NCBI GenBank assembly: GCA_003427395.1
Contig: BFEA01000004.1
Coordinates: 7,957,314-7,983,760, forward strand
DNA from: Chara braunii
Taxonomy: Eukaryota > Streptophyta > Charophyceae > Charales > Characeae
Direction of reading: 5' to 3'
DNA: 26,447 bases
In this document: positions 18,248 through 26,447 of the stretch, in pieces
How the letters are laid out: every line of letters begins with the position of its first letter
Numbering within the stretch: position 1 is the stretch's first letter
Made by a program: the position numbers and the translations under genes
Notes under the pieces: generated by a model
The model's database searches: none
What the model was told of the DNA's origin: nothing
What the model saw: only the letters and a program-made list of their open reading frames with translations

Positions 18248-19624
18248 CCATCAGACCCTCAAGTGGATCAAGGCACAACCGGTTCTCTCCGATGCACTCA
18301 AACGCTGGATTAAAGTCATAGATGAGTATGACTTCAAACTAGACTATGTGAAGGGAGAGTACAACAACGTTGCAGATGCGTTGTCTAGAAGGGCAGATTA
18401 CCTAGCTGCGCTGATTTCTGAGTTTGGCCTATCTGAGGACGTGACTCGATCTATGGAGGAAGCCTACAAGGAAGATCCCATCACGATGGACATCATCAAC
18501 AAACTTCAGGCTAAAGATAAGGCCACCACTGATGAGTTTGTGATGGTGGATGGGTTGCTCTTTCTTGAGAAGGCAGGGTTTAAGAGATTAGTTGTTCCAT
18601 CTAGGGAAGATTTGCGTAGTTTGTTCTTAGGAAAACGCCATGACACAACGGGACATTTCGGTTATAAGAAGACTAGTGCTAACTTAGTACAACGATTTTG
18701 GTGGACTAACATGCTGGACGATGCAAAGAAGTACGTACAGACCTATCAGGTCTGTCAGCGGGACAAGCCGCAGACTCGGGCTCTGCTTGGGTTACTCAAG
18801 CCTCTACCCATTCCTGCTGGCCCGGGGCAGAGTATCTCCATGGACTTCATGGACACTCTCGTGACCAGCAAGAATGGCAAGAGGCACATCTTCGTCATAG
18901 TGGATAGGTTCACTAAGTACGCTAGACTAATCGCCATGCCAGAGACTGCCAGGACTGAGCACGTCATCAAGTTGTTCATGGACAACTGGGTGCGTGACTT
19001 TGGACTTCCAAAAACAATCGTCAGTGATAGAGATGTACGTTTCACAAGCGAGATGTGGAAGAAGGCCGCTGAACAGATGGGCAGCCAGCTTCAGACGACT
19101 TCTGGGAATCATCCTGAAGCAAATGGGCAGGCTGAACAGATGAACCGAGTGGTGCAGCATCTGCTGAGGCATTACATCAAGCCCAACCAGGATGACTGGG
19201 ATGAGAAATTACCTCTCATCGCCAGCCCGTACAACAACGTTGTACACAGCGCCACCGGCGTCAGTCCTAATCAACTGCATCTGGTGTGGAAGCCTAAATC
19301 TGCTCTAGACTTCCTCCTGCCTGAAAACCGAACTGCTTCAACTCTTGAAACCATTGAATCTGGTGTCCAGTATGAGAAACTGTTGCAGCAGACTGTCGAA
19401 CACATCAAGAAATCTCAGGAAGCCATGATTGCTTCTGAGAACAAGCGTCGCCGACAGTCCACATTTCAGGTAGGGGAACGCGTCTGGGTCAAGGCTAGTG
19501 AGCTGGGACAGGATTTTGGCATGTCTAGGAAACTAATGCCTCAGTATTTCGGTCCCTGGGAAGTCCTAGACATTGTGGGGAATGATTTGGATGGTCCCTC
19601 GTACGTCATTCGTATCCCTGTCAC
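18237..19624 (+). pseudogene. pol: RNase H end and integrase of pol
   Basis: Open from 18237 (residue 1). RNase H ends with DHQTLKWI and VADALSRR. The integrase zinc domain has His135, His140 and Cys173, but the expected first Cys is Tyr170 (codon TAT at 18744), which should destabilise the HHCC finger. The catalytic core is intact: Asp203 in SMDFMD, Asp264 in VSDRDVRF and Glu300 in NGQAEQ, with exactly 35 residues between the last two. A GPY/F-type module (YFGPWEVLDIVG) follows at about 437-448. The frame shifts near 19618; beyond that point the annotated frame is no longer meaningful. Confidence 0.93.
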
Positions 19625-19927
19625 TTGCGCACTTACCCTGTTTTCCACGCCTCCAAGCTTGCACCTTTCGCTGAGACAGCACAGTTCCCATCACGGAGAT
19701 CTATGCTGCCCCCAACCATGGATGGCCACGTGGACGTCGACGACATCCTGGATCACAGAGACACGCCTGTTCCCAAGCCACCTGGCAGGGGAAGACCTCC
19801 CAAACCTGCGAGGGAATACAGAGTACATTTCAGGCATCATATAGATCCGAAGGAAGATCGATGGATTTCAAGGGAGCAACTTGTCAAGACAGCTCCTCAG
19901 ATCATGGCAGATTATGAGAAGACTAAA
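19625..19927 (+). pseudogene. pol: Chromodomain at the integrase C-terminus
   Basis: After the frameshift the frame reads TYPVFHASKLAPF, the usual end of the integrase C-terminal module. It then gives VDVDDILDHR, REYRVHFRHHIDPKEDRWIS and REQLVKTAPQIMADYEK. The ILDHR start, a beta-strand pair, a Trp and a closing helix match a chromodomain. In chromoviruses this domain directs integration to heterochromatin marked by histone methylation. The KWKGY-type core is degenerate here, so binding is uncertain. Confidence 0.8.
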
Positions 19928-20155
19928 GGGGAAGGCACCAACATGAAGCATCTAAGCGGACTCTCGAAGCTAAGGGGGATGGAATGTGAGGAACAAGCCC
20001 TCAAGGGGCCCTATCAGACATCACATTGTTCTGGGCTAAAAGGGGAAGGCACGAGCATGAAGCATCTCAGCGGACTCTCAAAGCTAAGGGGGATGGAATG
20101 TGAGGAACAAGCCCTCAAGGGGCCCTATCAGACATCACATTGTTCTGGGCTAAGG
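19928..20155 (+). repeat. 114-bp tandem duplication of PPT and LTR start
   Basis: 19928-20041 and 20042-20155 are near-identical. Each contains a gag-pol 3' tail, a polypurine tract AAGGGGGATGGAA (19972-19984 and 20086-20098) and the first about 55 bp of the LTR starting TGTGAGGAAC (19985 and 20099). The duplication junction is at a CTAAA/GGGG microhomology. The copy at 20099 leads into the full 3' LTR. Confidence 0.92.
20086..20098 (+). promoter_or_regulatory. Polypurine tract
   Basis: AAGGGGGATGGAA abuts the TG of the 3' LTR, as expected for the plus-strand primer of reverse transcription. A second copy occurs at 19972-19984. Confidence 0.85.
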
Positions 20156-21202
20156 GCCCCAGCAAGCCAAGTGCCCGCCCTAAGTGAAGGCGGGCCTGAA
20201 TATTCGTCAAAGGCAAAATTCGACATTTCCATATGTGGGTATTCAGGCTCTCGCAGCACGCCAGTTGGTTGGGAAGACATGTGAGCCTCACATTGCTGCG
20301 TCATACAGTTGGCCCATGCCTTGACAGTTGCACCTGGGCACACATACACAAAGCAGGGCCGATACATTGGGAAGCAGGCCTTCGGCCTTTACAAAAAAAG
20401 CAGTAGTGCCAACGCACCTGCCGGGGAGCCCTGTACAGATGCAGCAAACAGCCCAAGTTCAGAGACTCAGGCCGTGCCTAACTGCAAAGGGCCCAGGCCC
20501 TCAACTGTAGTCTCGGGCCTGGGCGCAGGGTCTGGGACCCAACCGGAAGCTACTGGAAGCTTCCAGCCAGGCCACACGCAGCATCCAGGAGGCTGCCACT
20601 TCCACAAAAGGAAGGAGGCAGCCCAGGCCAGGATTCTGGCCAGCGCTGGCAATGCGGAAGTGCTGCTGCACTCTCGCTTGATGCTGCGCTGCTGTCAAGG
20701 GGACTGACGGGGCGTGAGAGGTGAAGTGGGGCGCTGCAGGGCAGCTGGGCACAGGCAGCCATAGCCGGGGTGCTGAGCGCCAGGGGGTACAGCGGATGAT
20801 CAGGTGGTCTTCATGGAAGGAGGCGCTGTGTAGGGTAATCTAGGTCTGATTGAGGGTGACGAGATATGTACCTGGTACATGAAGAGAGTTCGGCGATGGT
20901 GTTGGCAGTCATGTACATTGGTCCTCGTCAGTCGAAGTGATCCTGTTGCGTGAACCAGCTGTAGGTAGGATAGTCTGGTAGAGTAGGCTGGGAGCTGAGC
21001 GCCAGACAGAGCAGAGCGACTTTGGATACTGTGTTGGTGTGGCCTACGGGCATGAACATTGGCTCATTACTTCATTGTATTGCTCTATATGGATGGTTTT
21101 CTCGGTGCATTTGTACTCTCTGCTTGGGACACGACTACTGCGACAGCTGTGTGATTTCGCAACTTGGTTTTATGTATATCGCTCACACTCATATTCCTTG
21201 CA
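20099..21202 (+). repeat. 3' LTR
   Basis: Starts TGTGAGGAAC and ends CATATTCCTTGCA. It matches the 5' LTR along its length with numerous substitutions and small indels. It contains a segment near 21119-21180 that the 5' LTR lacks. Confidence 0.9.
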
Positions 21203-21260
21203 AGACAGTGAGACCATCTCCTTTCAACTGACTCGTGACATCTATGGCCATCAAGTGGCA

Positions 21261-21514
21261 TTTCGTTAAAGCTGACAATTTTTTTCCTGTTTAACAAAAT
21301 TGTTTGTACTTGAAAATGTATGATTTTTGCTGTGTTCGTCCTGACTTGCTTTGTCTTTTGGGACCGTCATGTCTTCGACTCTTTGGTACACACCACCCTA
21401 GACACCATGATCCCAAAACACAAAGAAAGTCATGAAAATCACAACAAAAATCTTCCATTTTCAACCACAAATAATTTCACTATAAGAAAGAAAGAAATGT
21501 CAGTTTTAACGAAA
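21261..21514. mobile_element. Foldback MITE with TSD
   Basis: Terminal inverted repeats TTTCGTTAAAGCTGACA (21261-21277) and TGTCAGTTTTAACGAAA (21498-21514) match at 16 of 17 positions. A 5-bp direct repeat TGGCA flanks both ends (21256-21260 and 21515-21519). Self-complementarity continues inward through TTGAAAATG, GATTTTTG and CTTTGTCTTTTGGGA, so nearly the whole 254-bp element folds into one long imperfect hairpin with a loop near 21370-21400. It has no coding capacity. The superfamily is uncertain. Confidence 0.8.
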
Positions 21515-21519
21515 TGGCA

Positions 21520-22316
21520 GTTCCTCTGCCCTTGAGTTGGAGCTTCTAAAAACGGCTTGGCACCATCTTACCTTTTCTGGCAGCAAATCACGTCAGTATC
21601 TTTCTTGAATCTTCATTTCTTGAATCTTCATTATGCAGGCCTCTGTTTATCCAGGTGTTGAACAGATCTTGCATCCGGTGAGCCACTAGAAAATCGCCTG
21701 CCTCAATTTTCAGTACCCTTTTCGTTCCTGGACCACAATTAAAATCAGATGCTTACGAATCTAGGATCTGACAGACAGCCAGGGTAATGTAACAACCTCC
21801 CAGCTACCTGGCTTACCTCTGAGGTTATTGAATCAGTAGTGTATTGTCAGTAAACTGGCCCTCACTTTTTGGGATAAAGAGAGAAATCAGTCCTATTCAC
21901 CAAGATCTGACAGCCTGCCAGGTAAATGACATCCGGACATAGCCACCTGGCACACAAGTTAAAAAGTACAGGTGTTTCCTACGGTATGCGACCATCTCAG
22001 CAGACAGGACAGGACAGGTTCGAGTGTGGCCTGTGGAAGCACCGCATCAAATTCTTGCAGTTGCAGTCACTGTGCTGAATGGGCATGGCGCAGACTGATG
22101 TCACAGGCAACATGGCTCCCACATGTAGGAACAGAGAGGCAAGGTGGCCGCTGCCTGTGTCTTTTTAACGGGGAACGGGGGAATTAAACTCCCACTGAAT
22201 CCCGTTGAATTTGTAAAAATCCTGTTGAATTCCCATTAAACGTGAAAATGGGCCGCTCACGCGCTTTTCGGAAAAACGGAATTGATGCGCGGGGTCCAGA
22301 ACACATGGCCCTAGGC
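21520..22316. other. Intergenic, no gene seen
   Basis: TTTCTTGAATCTTCA is tandemly doubled near 21601-21630. An imperfect duplication (ATCTGACAG...GCCAGG...AATG) occurs near 21765 and 21903. No coding motif was found. Confidence 0.4.
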
Positions 22317-22821
22317 AAAAAAAAAAAAAAAAAAAAAACCCTAAAAAAAACAAAAACAAACATTCCCCCAACCTCTAAAGCACCTCTTATACCACAGAAT
22401 TTGACCAACACCGACCGGCCTGCCACCCACCACTCACCAACCCCCCGGCACCAATCCCCAAACCTACCCGGAAACCCTCTAAGCCATCCGTCCCCACATC
22501 CCCCAACCCCCAAGGCCCCAGTTAGTATGTGTGTAGGTGTGCTGTGTGTGCGCGTATGTGTGTGCCTGCGTGTGAGTGTGTGCCTGTGCATGAATATGAA
22601 TGTATGCGCGTGTGTTTGTATGTGTGTGTGTTTGTATATGTGTGTGTGCGCATGATTGTTGGCATGTGTGTGTGTGTGTGTGTGCATGTGTGTGTGCATG
22701 TGTGTGTGTGTGTTCGTGTGTTGTGTCTCTGTCTCTGTGTGTGTGTGCGTGTCTGTTTCTTCTTTTCTTATTTGCTTTTTATGTTTTTTCAACTTTTTTG
22801 TTTAAAAAAAAAAAAAAAAAA
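22317..22821. repeat. Poly-A, C-rich and (GT)n low-complexity block
   Basis: Poly-A at 22317-22338, a C-rich stretch to about 22520, degenerate GT/GC repeats at about 22526-22757 (potential Z-DNA) and poly-A at about 22804-22821. The open frames across it are Cys/Val or His/Thr artefacts. Confidence 0.9.
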
Positions 22822-22987
22822 GTTGCAGCCAGGAGGCTGCGCTTGTGTGGATTCCATTTTTGTCGTTTCATGTTCTTTCCAGGGCTGAACTCCGGGCCGC
22901 CTGGCCGGTCATTCCGCCCGGTTGGCCATCGGGCGACCCCAGCGCATCGTCGAGGAGGGGTTTCGTTTTCTTTTTTTCGTCGCCGGG

Positions 22988-23078
22988 GGCCTTCTCCCCC
23001 CCAAAGGAGGCCATGTATCGCCGTCGATCTCCAAGATCGACGGCCCAGATGGGCCACGATTTGAAAACGTTCAAATCG
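22988..23078. repeat. Cluster of four consecutive hairpins
   Basis: GGCCT...AGGCC (22988-23012), GCCGTCGATCT/AGATCGACGGC (23020-23030 and 23034-23044), GGCCC/GGGCC (23043-23047 and 23052-23056) and GATTTGAA/TTCAAATC (23059-23066 and 23071-23078) follow one another with short loops. Confidence 0.75.
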
Positions 23079-23144
23079 CCCCTACCGGCCCTTTTTTTTT
23101 TTCTCCCGCTGCGTCTACCTTCCCGCCTCACTTCGAACCGCCCA

Positions 23145-23238
23145 CCCGCCTCACTTCGAACTGCTGCGTTCGTCGTCGCCTCCGGACCGCGCCCGCCTCA
23201 CTTCGAGCTGCTGCGTTCGTCATCGCCTTCGGACCGCG
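23145..23238. repeat. 47-bp GC-rich tandem duplication
   Basis: CCCGCCTCACTTCGA begins at 23145 and 23192 (also a truncated copy at 23122), with GCTGCGTTCGTC and GGACCGCG shared in each unit. Confidence 0.88.
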
Positions 23239-23326
23239 AGCCCGCCAGCGCAGTCGACGCCCCCCGAACGCCATCGCGCTGCCCGCCGACGCCCCCCGAC
23301 GCGCTCCACGGTGAGTGTGTTAGTAC

Positions 23327-23342
23327 GAGAGAGAGAGAGAGA

Positions 23343-23402
<60 letters not shown>

Positions 23403-24125
23403 AGGGGGGGGCAGAGGGAGAGAGAGAGAGAGAGTTCTTCTTCTTCTTCTTCTTCCTCGCTTTTTCTTCTTCTTCTCCTCCTCCTTCGCTGCTTCTTCTT
23501 CTTCGTCTTCTTGTCGCTCTTCCTCTTCCTCTTTGTCCTCGCCTCCTCCTTCGCTTCTTCTTCTTCATCTTCTTCTTCCTCCTCTTCGTCTTCTTCCTCC
23601 TCCTCCTCTTCATCTTCTTCTTCCTCCTCCTCTTCTTCTTCTGCTACTTCTTCTTCTTCCTCTTCTACTCCCCCTCCTCCTCTTCTTCTCTTTCTTCTTC
23701 TTCTTCTTCTTGCCCCCCCTGGCCGCCATCAGCGACCAGCAGTTCCGATTTTTTTTATTTATTTTTTTTAATCTGCCTCGTGCGCGTGTGTTGGGCTGCG
23801 TCTCGTAGACCACCCTTTCTCAGCCCGCGCCCTCCATCTTTTCGCGCCCTCCATTTTTCACCCCCTGCCCATCTTCCACCTTCATCTTCTTCTTCTTCTC
23901 GCCCACCCTTTCGCACCCCCCTCCCATCTTTTTCTTCTTCTTCCTCCTCTTCTCCTATTCTTCTTCTTCTTCTTCTTCTTCTTCTTCTGCTTCTTCTTAA
24001 CCCCCCCGAGACATCCCGCCCACAGCACCCCCCTCCCAACCCCCCCGAGACCCCCCGCTGACATCCTGTCCCCACCACCCACCTCCCAAACCCCCACTCC
24101 CCACCCCCCACCCCCAACCACCAAC
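23327..24125. repeat. (GA)n, (CTT)n and C-rich simple repeats
   Basis: GA repeat at about 23327-23434, CTT/CTC trinucleotide repeats at about 23435-23714 and again about 23885-23998, then a C-rich stretch to 24125. The long poly-Ser, poly-Leu or poly-Arg/Lys open frames are by-products. Confidence 0.95.
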
Positions 24126-24187
24126 CTCACTTTTTTATTGCAGATTCGGGGTCCTCTAGTGCAGCGCAGCACATCCCCACCTTCAGA

Positions 24188-24207
24188 AAAAAAAAAAAAA
24201 AAAAAAA
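24188..24207. repeat. Poly-A tract
   Basis: About 20 consecutive A residues shortly before the GC-rich hairpin. Confidence 0.9.
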
Positions 24208-24239
24208 TCCTTGCCTTATTTTTGCGTCGCCCGGTTCAC

Positions 24240-24282
24240 CCGGGCGGACCCCCCCGGGCCCAACCGGCCGGGGTCCGCCCGG
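24240..24282. repeat. Perfect 13-bp GC-rich hairpin
   Basis: CCGGGCGGACCCC (24240-24252) pairs with GGGGTCCGCCCGG (24270-24282). The surrounding CCGGCC-rich sequence allows alternative pairings. Confidence 0.85.
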
Positions 24283-24299
24283 CCGGGCGCCGGCCCAGC

Positions 24300-24907
24300 C
24301 CAGGTTCTTTCTATTTTCGGTAAGGTCGTGCAGTACAGCTTCGCTAGGACGGGTTCATTTGGGGTCTCCGACAGCAGAAAATAGGGTCCGGACGCAGTCG
24401 TCCCTAAGACCGGTCGTACGGCAGGTTATCTCATCAAGGTCGTTGCAACTTAGTATAGGGCGCCGTCCATTGTTTCCCTTTTGAGGGATAAGAGTTTTTT
24501 CCCGTTGAAAACTGGGGGCGGGCGATATGGGTTTGGGCGGGCGATTTGGGTCTGTTTTTTTTTTTTTTCTTTCTTTTTCTCTTCTACTGCATCTTCCCAG
24601 ACAGTATCGAAGCATTCTGCTGTTTGTTACCAAGTAACGAAATCTAGAACGGACTGCCCTGCCTCGTTGGCAGGGCTAACTAAGACAAGAAAGGAAAAGG
24701 ACTCCACTCTGACCAAATGTGCAAAATGAGCATGAATCTTCTGGTAGAACATAGGTAGATACACTGCTAGTAGTTTAGAGCTTGAAATGCCCTTTTTCCT
24801 GGCCGTGTGTGGGCTGGTACAGCCCTCAGTAGCTTGCTATTCGTTTTTCAGGGTTTTTTTTTTTTTCCCCCTCTCTTCTTGCGATCCAAGAATCTGGGCT
24901 CCGTCCA
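24300..24907. other. Intergenic, no gene seen
   Basis: A GGGCGGGCGAT(A/T)TGGGT unit is doubled near 24515-24552, followed by T-rich tracts near 24555 and 24855. A dispersed-repeat copy lies at 24715-24770. No coding motif was found. Confidence 0.4.
24715..24770. repeat. Dispersed repeat copy (TGTGCAAAA...TGAATCTT family)
   Basis: Reads ATGTGCAAAATGAGCATGAA and then TAGAACATAGGTAGATACAC. Related copies occur at 25810-25860 and 25884-25943, and the core is shared with the hairpin at 63-140. Confidence 0.65.
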
Positions 24908-24980
24908 GCGGCCTAGCTCAGTTGGTTAGGCACACAAGTGGCATTTAGGAGGTTGTGGGTTCAATCCTCGCCTATGGCAC
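24908..24980 (+). tRNA. tRNA-like SINE head (not a functional tRNA)
   Basis: A-box-like TAGCTCAGTTGG (24914-24925) and B-box-like GGTTCAATCC (24958-24967) are spaced as in a tRNA. The T-arm GTGGG/CTCGC can pair with wobbles. The acceptor stem and anticodon stem do not pair convincingly, so this is better read as the pol III promoter head of a tRNA-derived SINE or a tRNA pseudogene. A possible body continues rightward to the T-rich stretch near 25325. Confidence 0.55.
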
Positions 24981-25179
24981 TCTTGATGCCAACCAACTGA
25001 GATAGTCAGCTGGATCCTCCCAGTCTGTATCAGCAAGGTCTTCAGCCAACACGGATGTGAGTGCGCGTGTGAGTGGGTTGTGTGTGGTGTGTGGGACAGT
25101 GTTGGCTTAAGACAACCATCCAGAAGGCTGCCCATCTCCCACTTCATATGATCACTGTGTACCATACTTGTGGCGCATT

Positions 25180-25316
25180 TGTGCAGTGCGCGATGCGGTG
25201 CGCTGCGCCATGCGGACTGCGCGCGGTGACACTGCGCGCGCACGTGCGCACGAGGTGCGCCGTGCGCGCAGCGCATGGGGACGCGCTACCCCTGCGAGGT
25301 GCGCAGTGTGCCCCAT
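25180..25316. repeat. Alternating GCGC/TGCG block
   Basis: A dense alternating purine-pyrimidine sequence (GTGCGC, TGCGCG, GCGCAC). It resembles the GC core of the 235-bp tandem repeat at 10688-10758 and is a candidate Z-DNA former. Confidence 0.7.
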
Positions 25317-25363
25317 GCCTCTCTTTTTTTTTCTTTTTTCTTTTGAGCCATGCCGCTTTTCGG

Positions 25364-25364
25364 C

Positions 25365-25449
<85 letters not shown>
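25364..25449. repeat. (GT)n-(GA)n compound microsatellite
   Basis: GT repeat at about 25364-25389 joined directly to a GA repeat ending at about 25449. Confidence 0.95.
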
Positions 25450-25451
<2 letters not shown>

Positions 25452-25551
25452 GAAGGCGGGGAAGGCACTAACGGTTGCCCCACTAGCCCCTATTGTTCAT
25501 TTCCGACCGTTGATCTTCGTAATCGAGGGTGAAAAATGAATAATCCAGGGT

Positions 25552-25656
25552 AGTGGGATCTGACCCTAACGGAATCGCCGGTTAAGCACCACTCTCAAAG
25601 AATGGACGTAAATCCGAATCCCAAACCTGGCTGTTGAACCGGCGGCGCATCCCACT
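25552..25656. repeat. 105-bp nested inverted repeat
   Basis: Outer arms AGTGGGAT (25552-25559) and ATCCCACT (25649-25656), with inner arms CGCCGGTT (25576-25583) and AACCGGCG (25637-25644). It may be a small foldback element or a folded SINE fragment. Confidence 0.6.
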
Positions 25657-25809
25657 GGGTCGCCCAACAGGTTGGGGAAACATCCCACTAAAATGTTCTG
25701 GTGGAAGATTCATTCATACGTTGGGTGGTGGAGAGCGAAGGGCAATGAATCAGGTAAGCACGTAACGTATCTCTGGAACCTTTTTTTTTTTTTTTTTGGA
25801 GAATCTCTG

Positions 25810-25943
25810 AACAAATGAGACTGAATCTTCCGCTTGAACATGGAAAGATACATTGCCATATATGGGCCTCGCTGCACTACTCTGGAAATGTGCAAAACGA
25901 GAGTGAATCTTGCGCTAGAATATGGAAAGATACACCGCCAATA
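25810..25943. repeat. Two further copies of the dispersed TGAATCTT repeat
   Basis: 25810-25860 and 25884-25943 share TGAATCTT, GCTTGAACATGG/GCTAGAATATGG, AAAGATACA and GCCA. They are tandem with a period of about 75 bp and are related to 24715-24770. Confidence 0.75.
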
Positions 25944-26000
25944 TTTTTGTCTTGGTGTGCATGTCGAGAGTTGTGCAGCGAGCCCGTTGGTGAACATTAC

Positions 26001-26447
26001 AATTGAGGTTACGGGCTTCACTCGTGCAAGGAATTTCTGATGTTCTTCCTTCACGTTTTTTTCTTTTTATTAAAAAAACAAATTCCAGGATAAACGGCTG
26101 TCAGTTCCGTCGTTTTCTACTTCAGAAGTAATAGAAGAGATCGTCTTGAGAGATCGCGACCCTCATCATGACTGAATCTGGCCTGCAAGAACCCTACCAT
26201 ACAGACTGCACTTACCGTTGAGGTTCTGACAGGTTGGACGCGCGGGGCGACACTCATGCAAAGAAATTCTGATTTTCTTCCCTTACATTTTCTTCTTTTT
26301 ATTAAAAAAAAAATTCCAGGAAAAATGGTTGTCAGTTCCGTCGTTTTCTACTTCAGAAGTAATAAAGAAGAGAACGTTTTGAGAGATCGCGACCCTCATC
26401 ATGACTGAATCTGGCCTGCAAGAACCCTACCATACAGACTGCAATAC
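26001..26447. repeat. Tandem repeat of about 233 bp, cut by window end
   Basis: Copy 1 is about 26001-26216 and copy 2 about 26217-26447. They share CTTTTTATTAAAAAAA, CAGTTCCGTCGTTTTCTACT, GAGAGATCGCGACCCTCATC and CATACAGACTGCA; GAGAGATCGC starts at 26148 and 26381. The similarity reaches the last bases, so the array probably continues. Confidence 0.9.

Larger units (their letters stand above)
12151..21202 (+). mobile_element. Ty3/gypsy chromovirus LTR retrotransposon, inactivated
   Basis: A complete 9.05-kb structure is present in order: 5' LTR, initiator-Met PBS, leader, gag with zinc knuckle, protease, RT, RNase H, integrase, chromodomain, polypurine tract and 3' LTR. The order RT-RNase H-integrase and the C-terminal chromodomain place it among chromoviruses (Ty3/gypsy, Metaviridae). 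The LTRs differ at many positions, so it is an old insertion. At least four in-frame stops, several frameshifts and lost catalytic residues make it non-autonomous. The flanking 5-mers (12146-12150 CCTTT; 21203-21207 AGACA) do not match, so no target-site duplication is visible. Confidence 0.95.

Noticed and set aside
22845-23771. 308-codon plus-strand open frame
   Set aside because: It reads through GA and CTT simple repeats as poly-Arg/Glu and poly-Ser, and no domain is present.

Overview
The window looks like intergenic, repeat-dominated nuclear DNA of a large plant-type genome. The evidence is abundant GA/CT, TA, GT and CTT microsatellites, long homopolymers, a Ty3/gypsy chromovirus primed by a plant-style initiator-Met site, a decayed L1-type LINE, a MITE and a tRNA-like SINE head. 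No bacterial or organellar gene organisation is visible. A charophyte green alga such as Chara is my best guess, from the style of the gag-pol; this is inference and has not been checked against a database.

Layout from left to right. 1-700: microsatellites and a near-perfect 78-nt hairpin. 755-1672: two diverged copies of one segment, the left one apparently interrupted by a 650-bp element with perfect 31-bp terminal inverted repeats. 1700-3886 (minus strand): the only clear non-transposon gene, encoding a Josephin-like cysteine protease followed by two RING-like zinc modules, with a Ser/Pro/Thr-rich N-terminal part spread over other frames. 4085-5868 (minus): a dead L1-type reverse transcriptase. 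5870-11340: local duplications, hairpins, a short coding relic, a long inverted repeat that contains a hammerhead-ribozyme-like core, and a 235-bp tandem repeat. 12151-21202: a full-length but inactivated LTR retrotransposon (LTR, PBS, gag, protease, RT, RNase H, integrase, chromodomain, PPT, LTR). 21261-21514: a foldback MITE with a 5-bp target duplication. 21520-26447: microsatellites, GC-rich hairpins, a tRNA-like SINE head, a dispersed repeat family and a 233-bp tandem repeat that runs off the window.

No set of genes here forms an operon-like system. The most notable items are (i) the combination of a deubiquitinase-type fold with RING-type zinc modules in one reading frame; (ii) the hammerhead-like core in the 8703-8966 inverted repeat; and (iii) the pattern of inactivating changes in the retrotransposon, nearly all explicable as C-to-T changes in CG or CHG context, as expected from long-term plant-type cytosine methylation.
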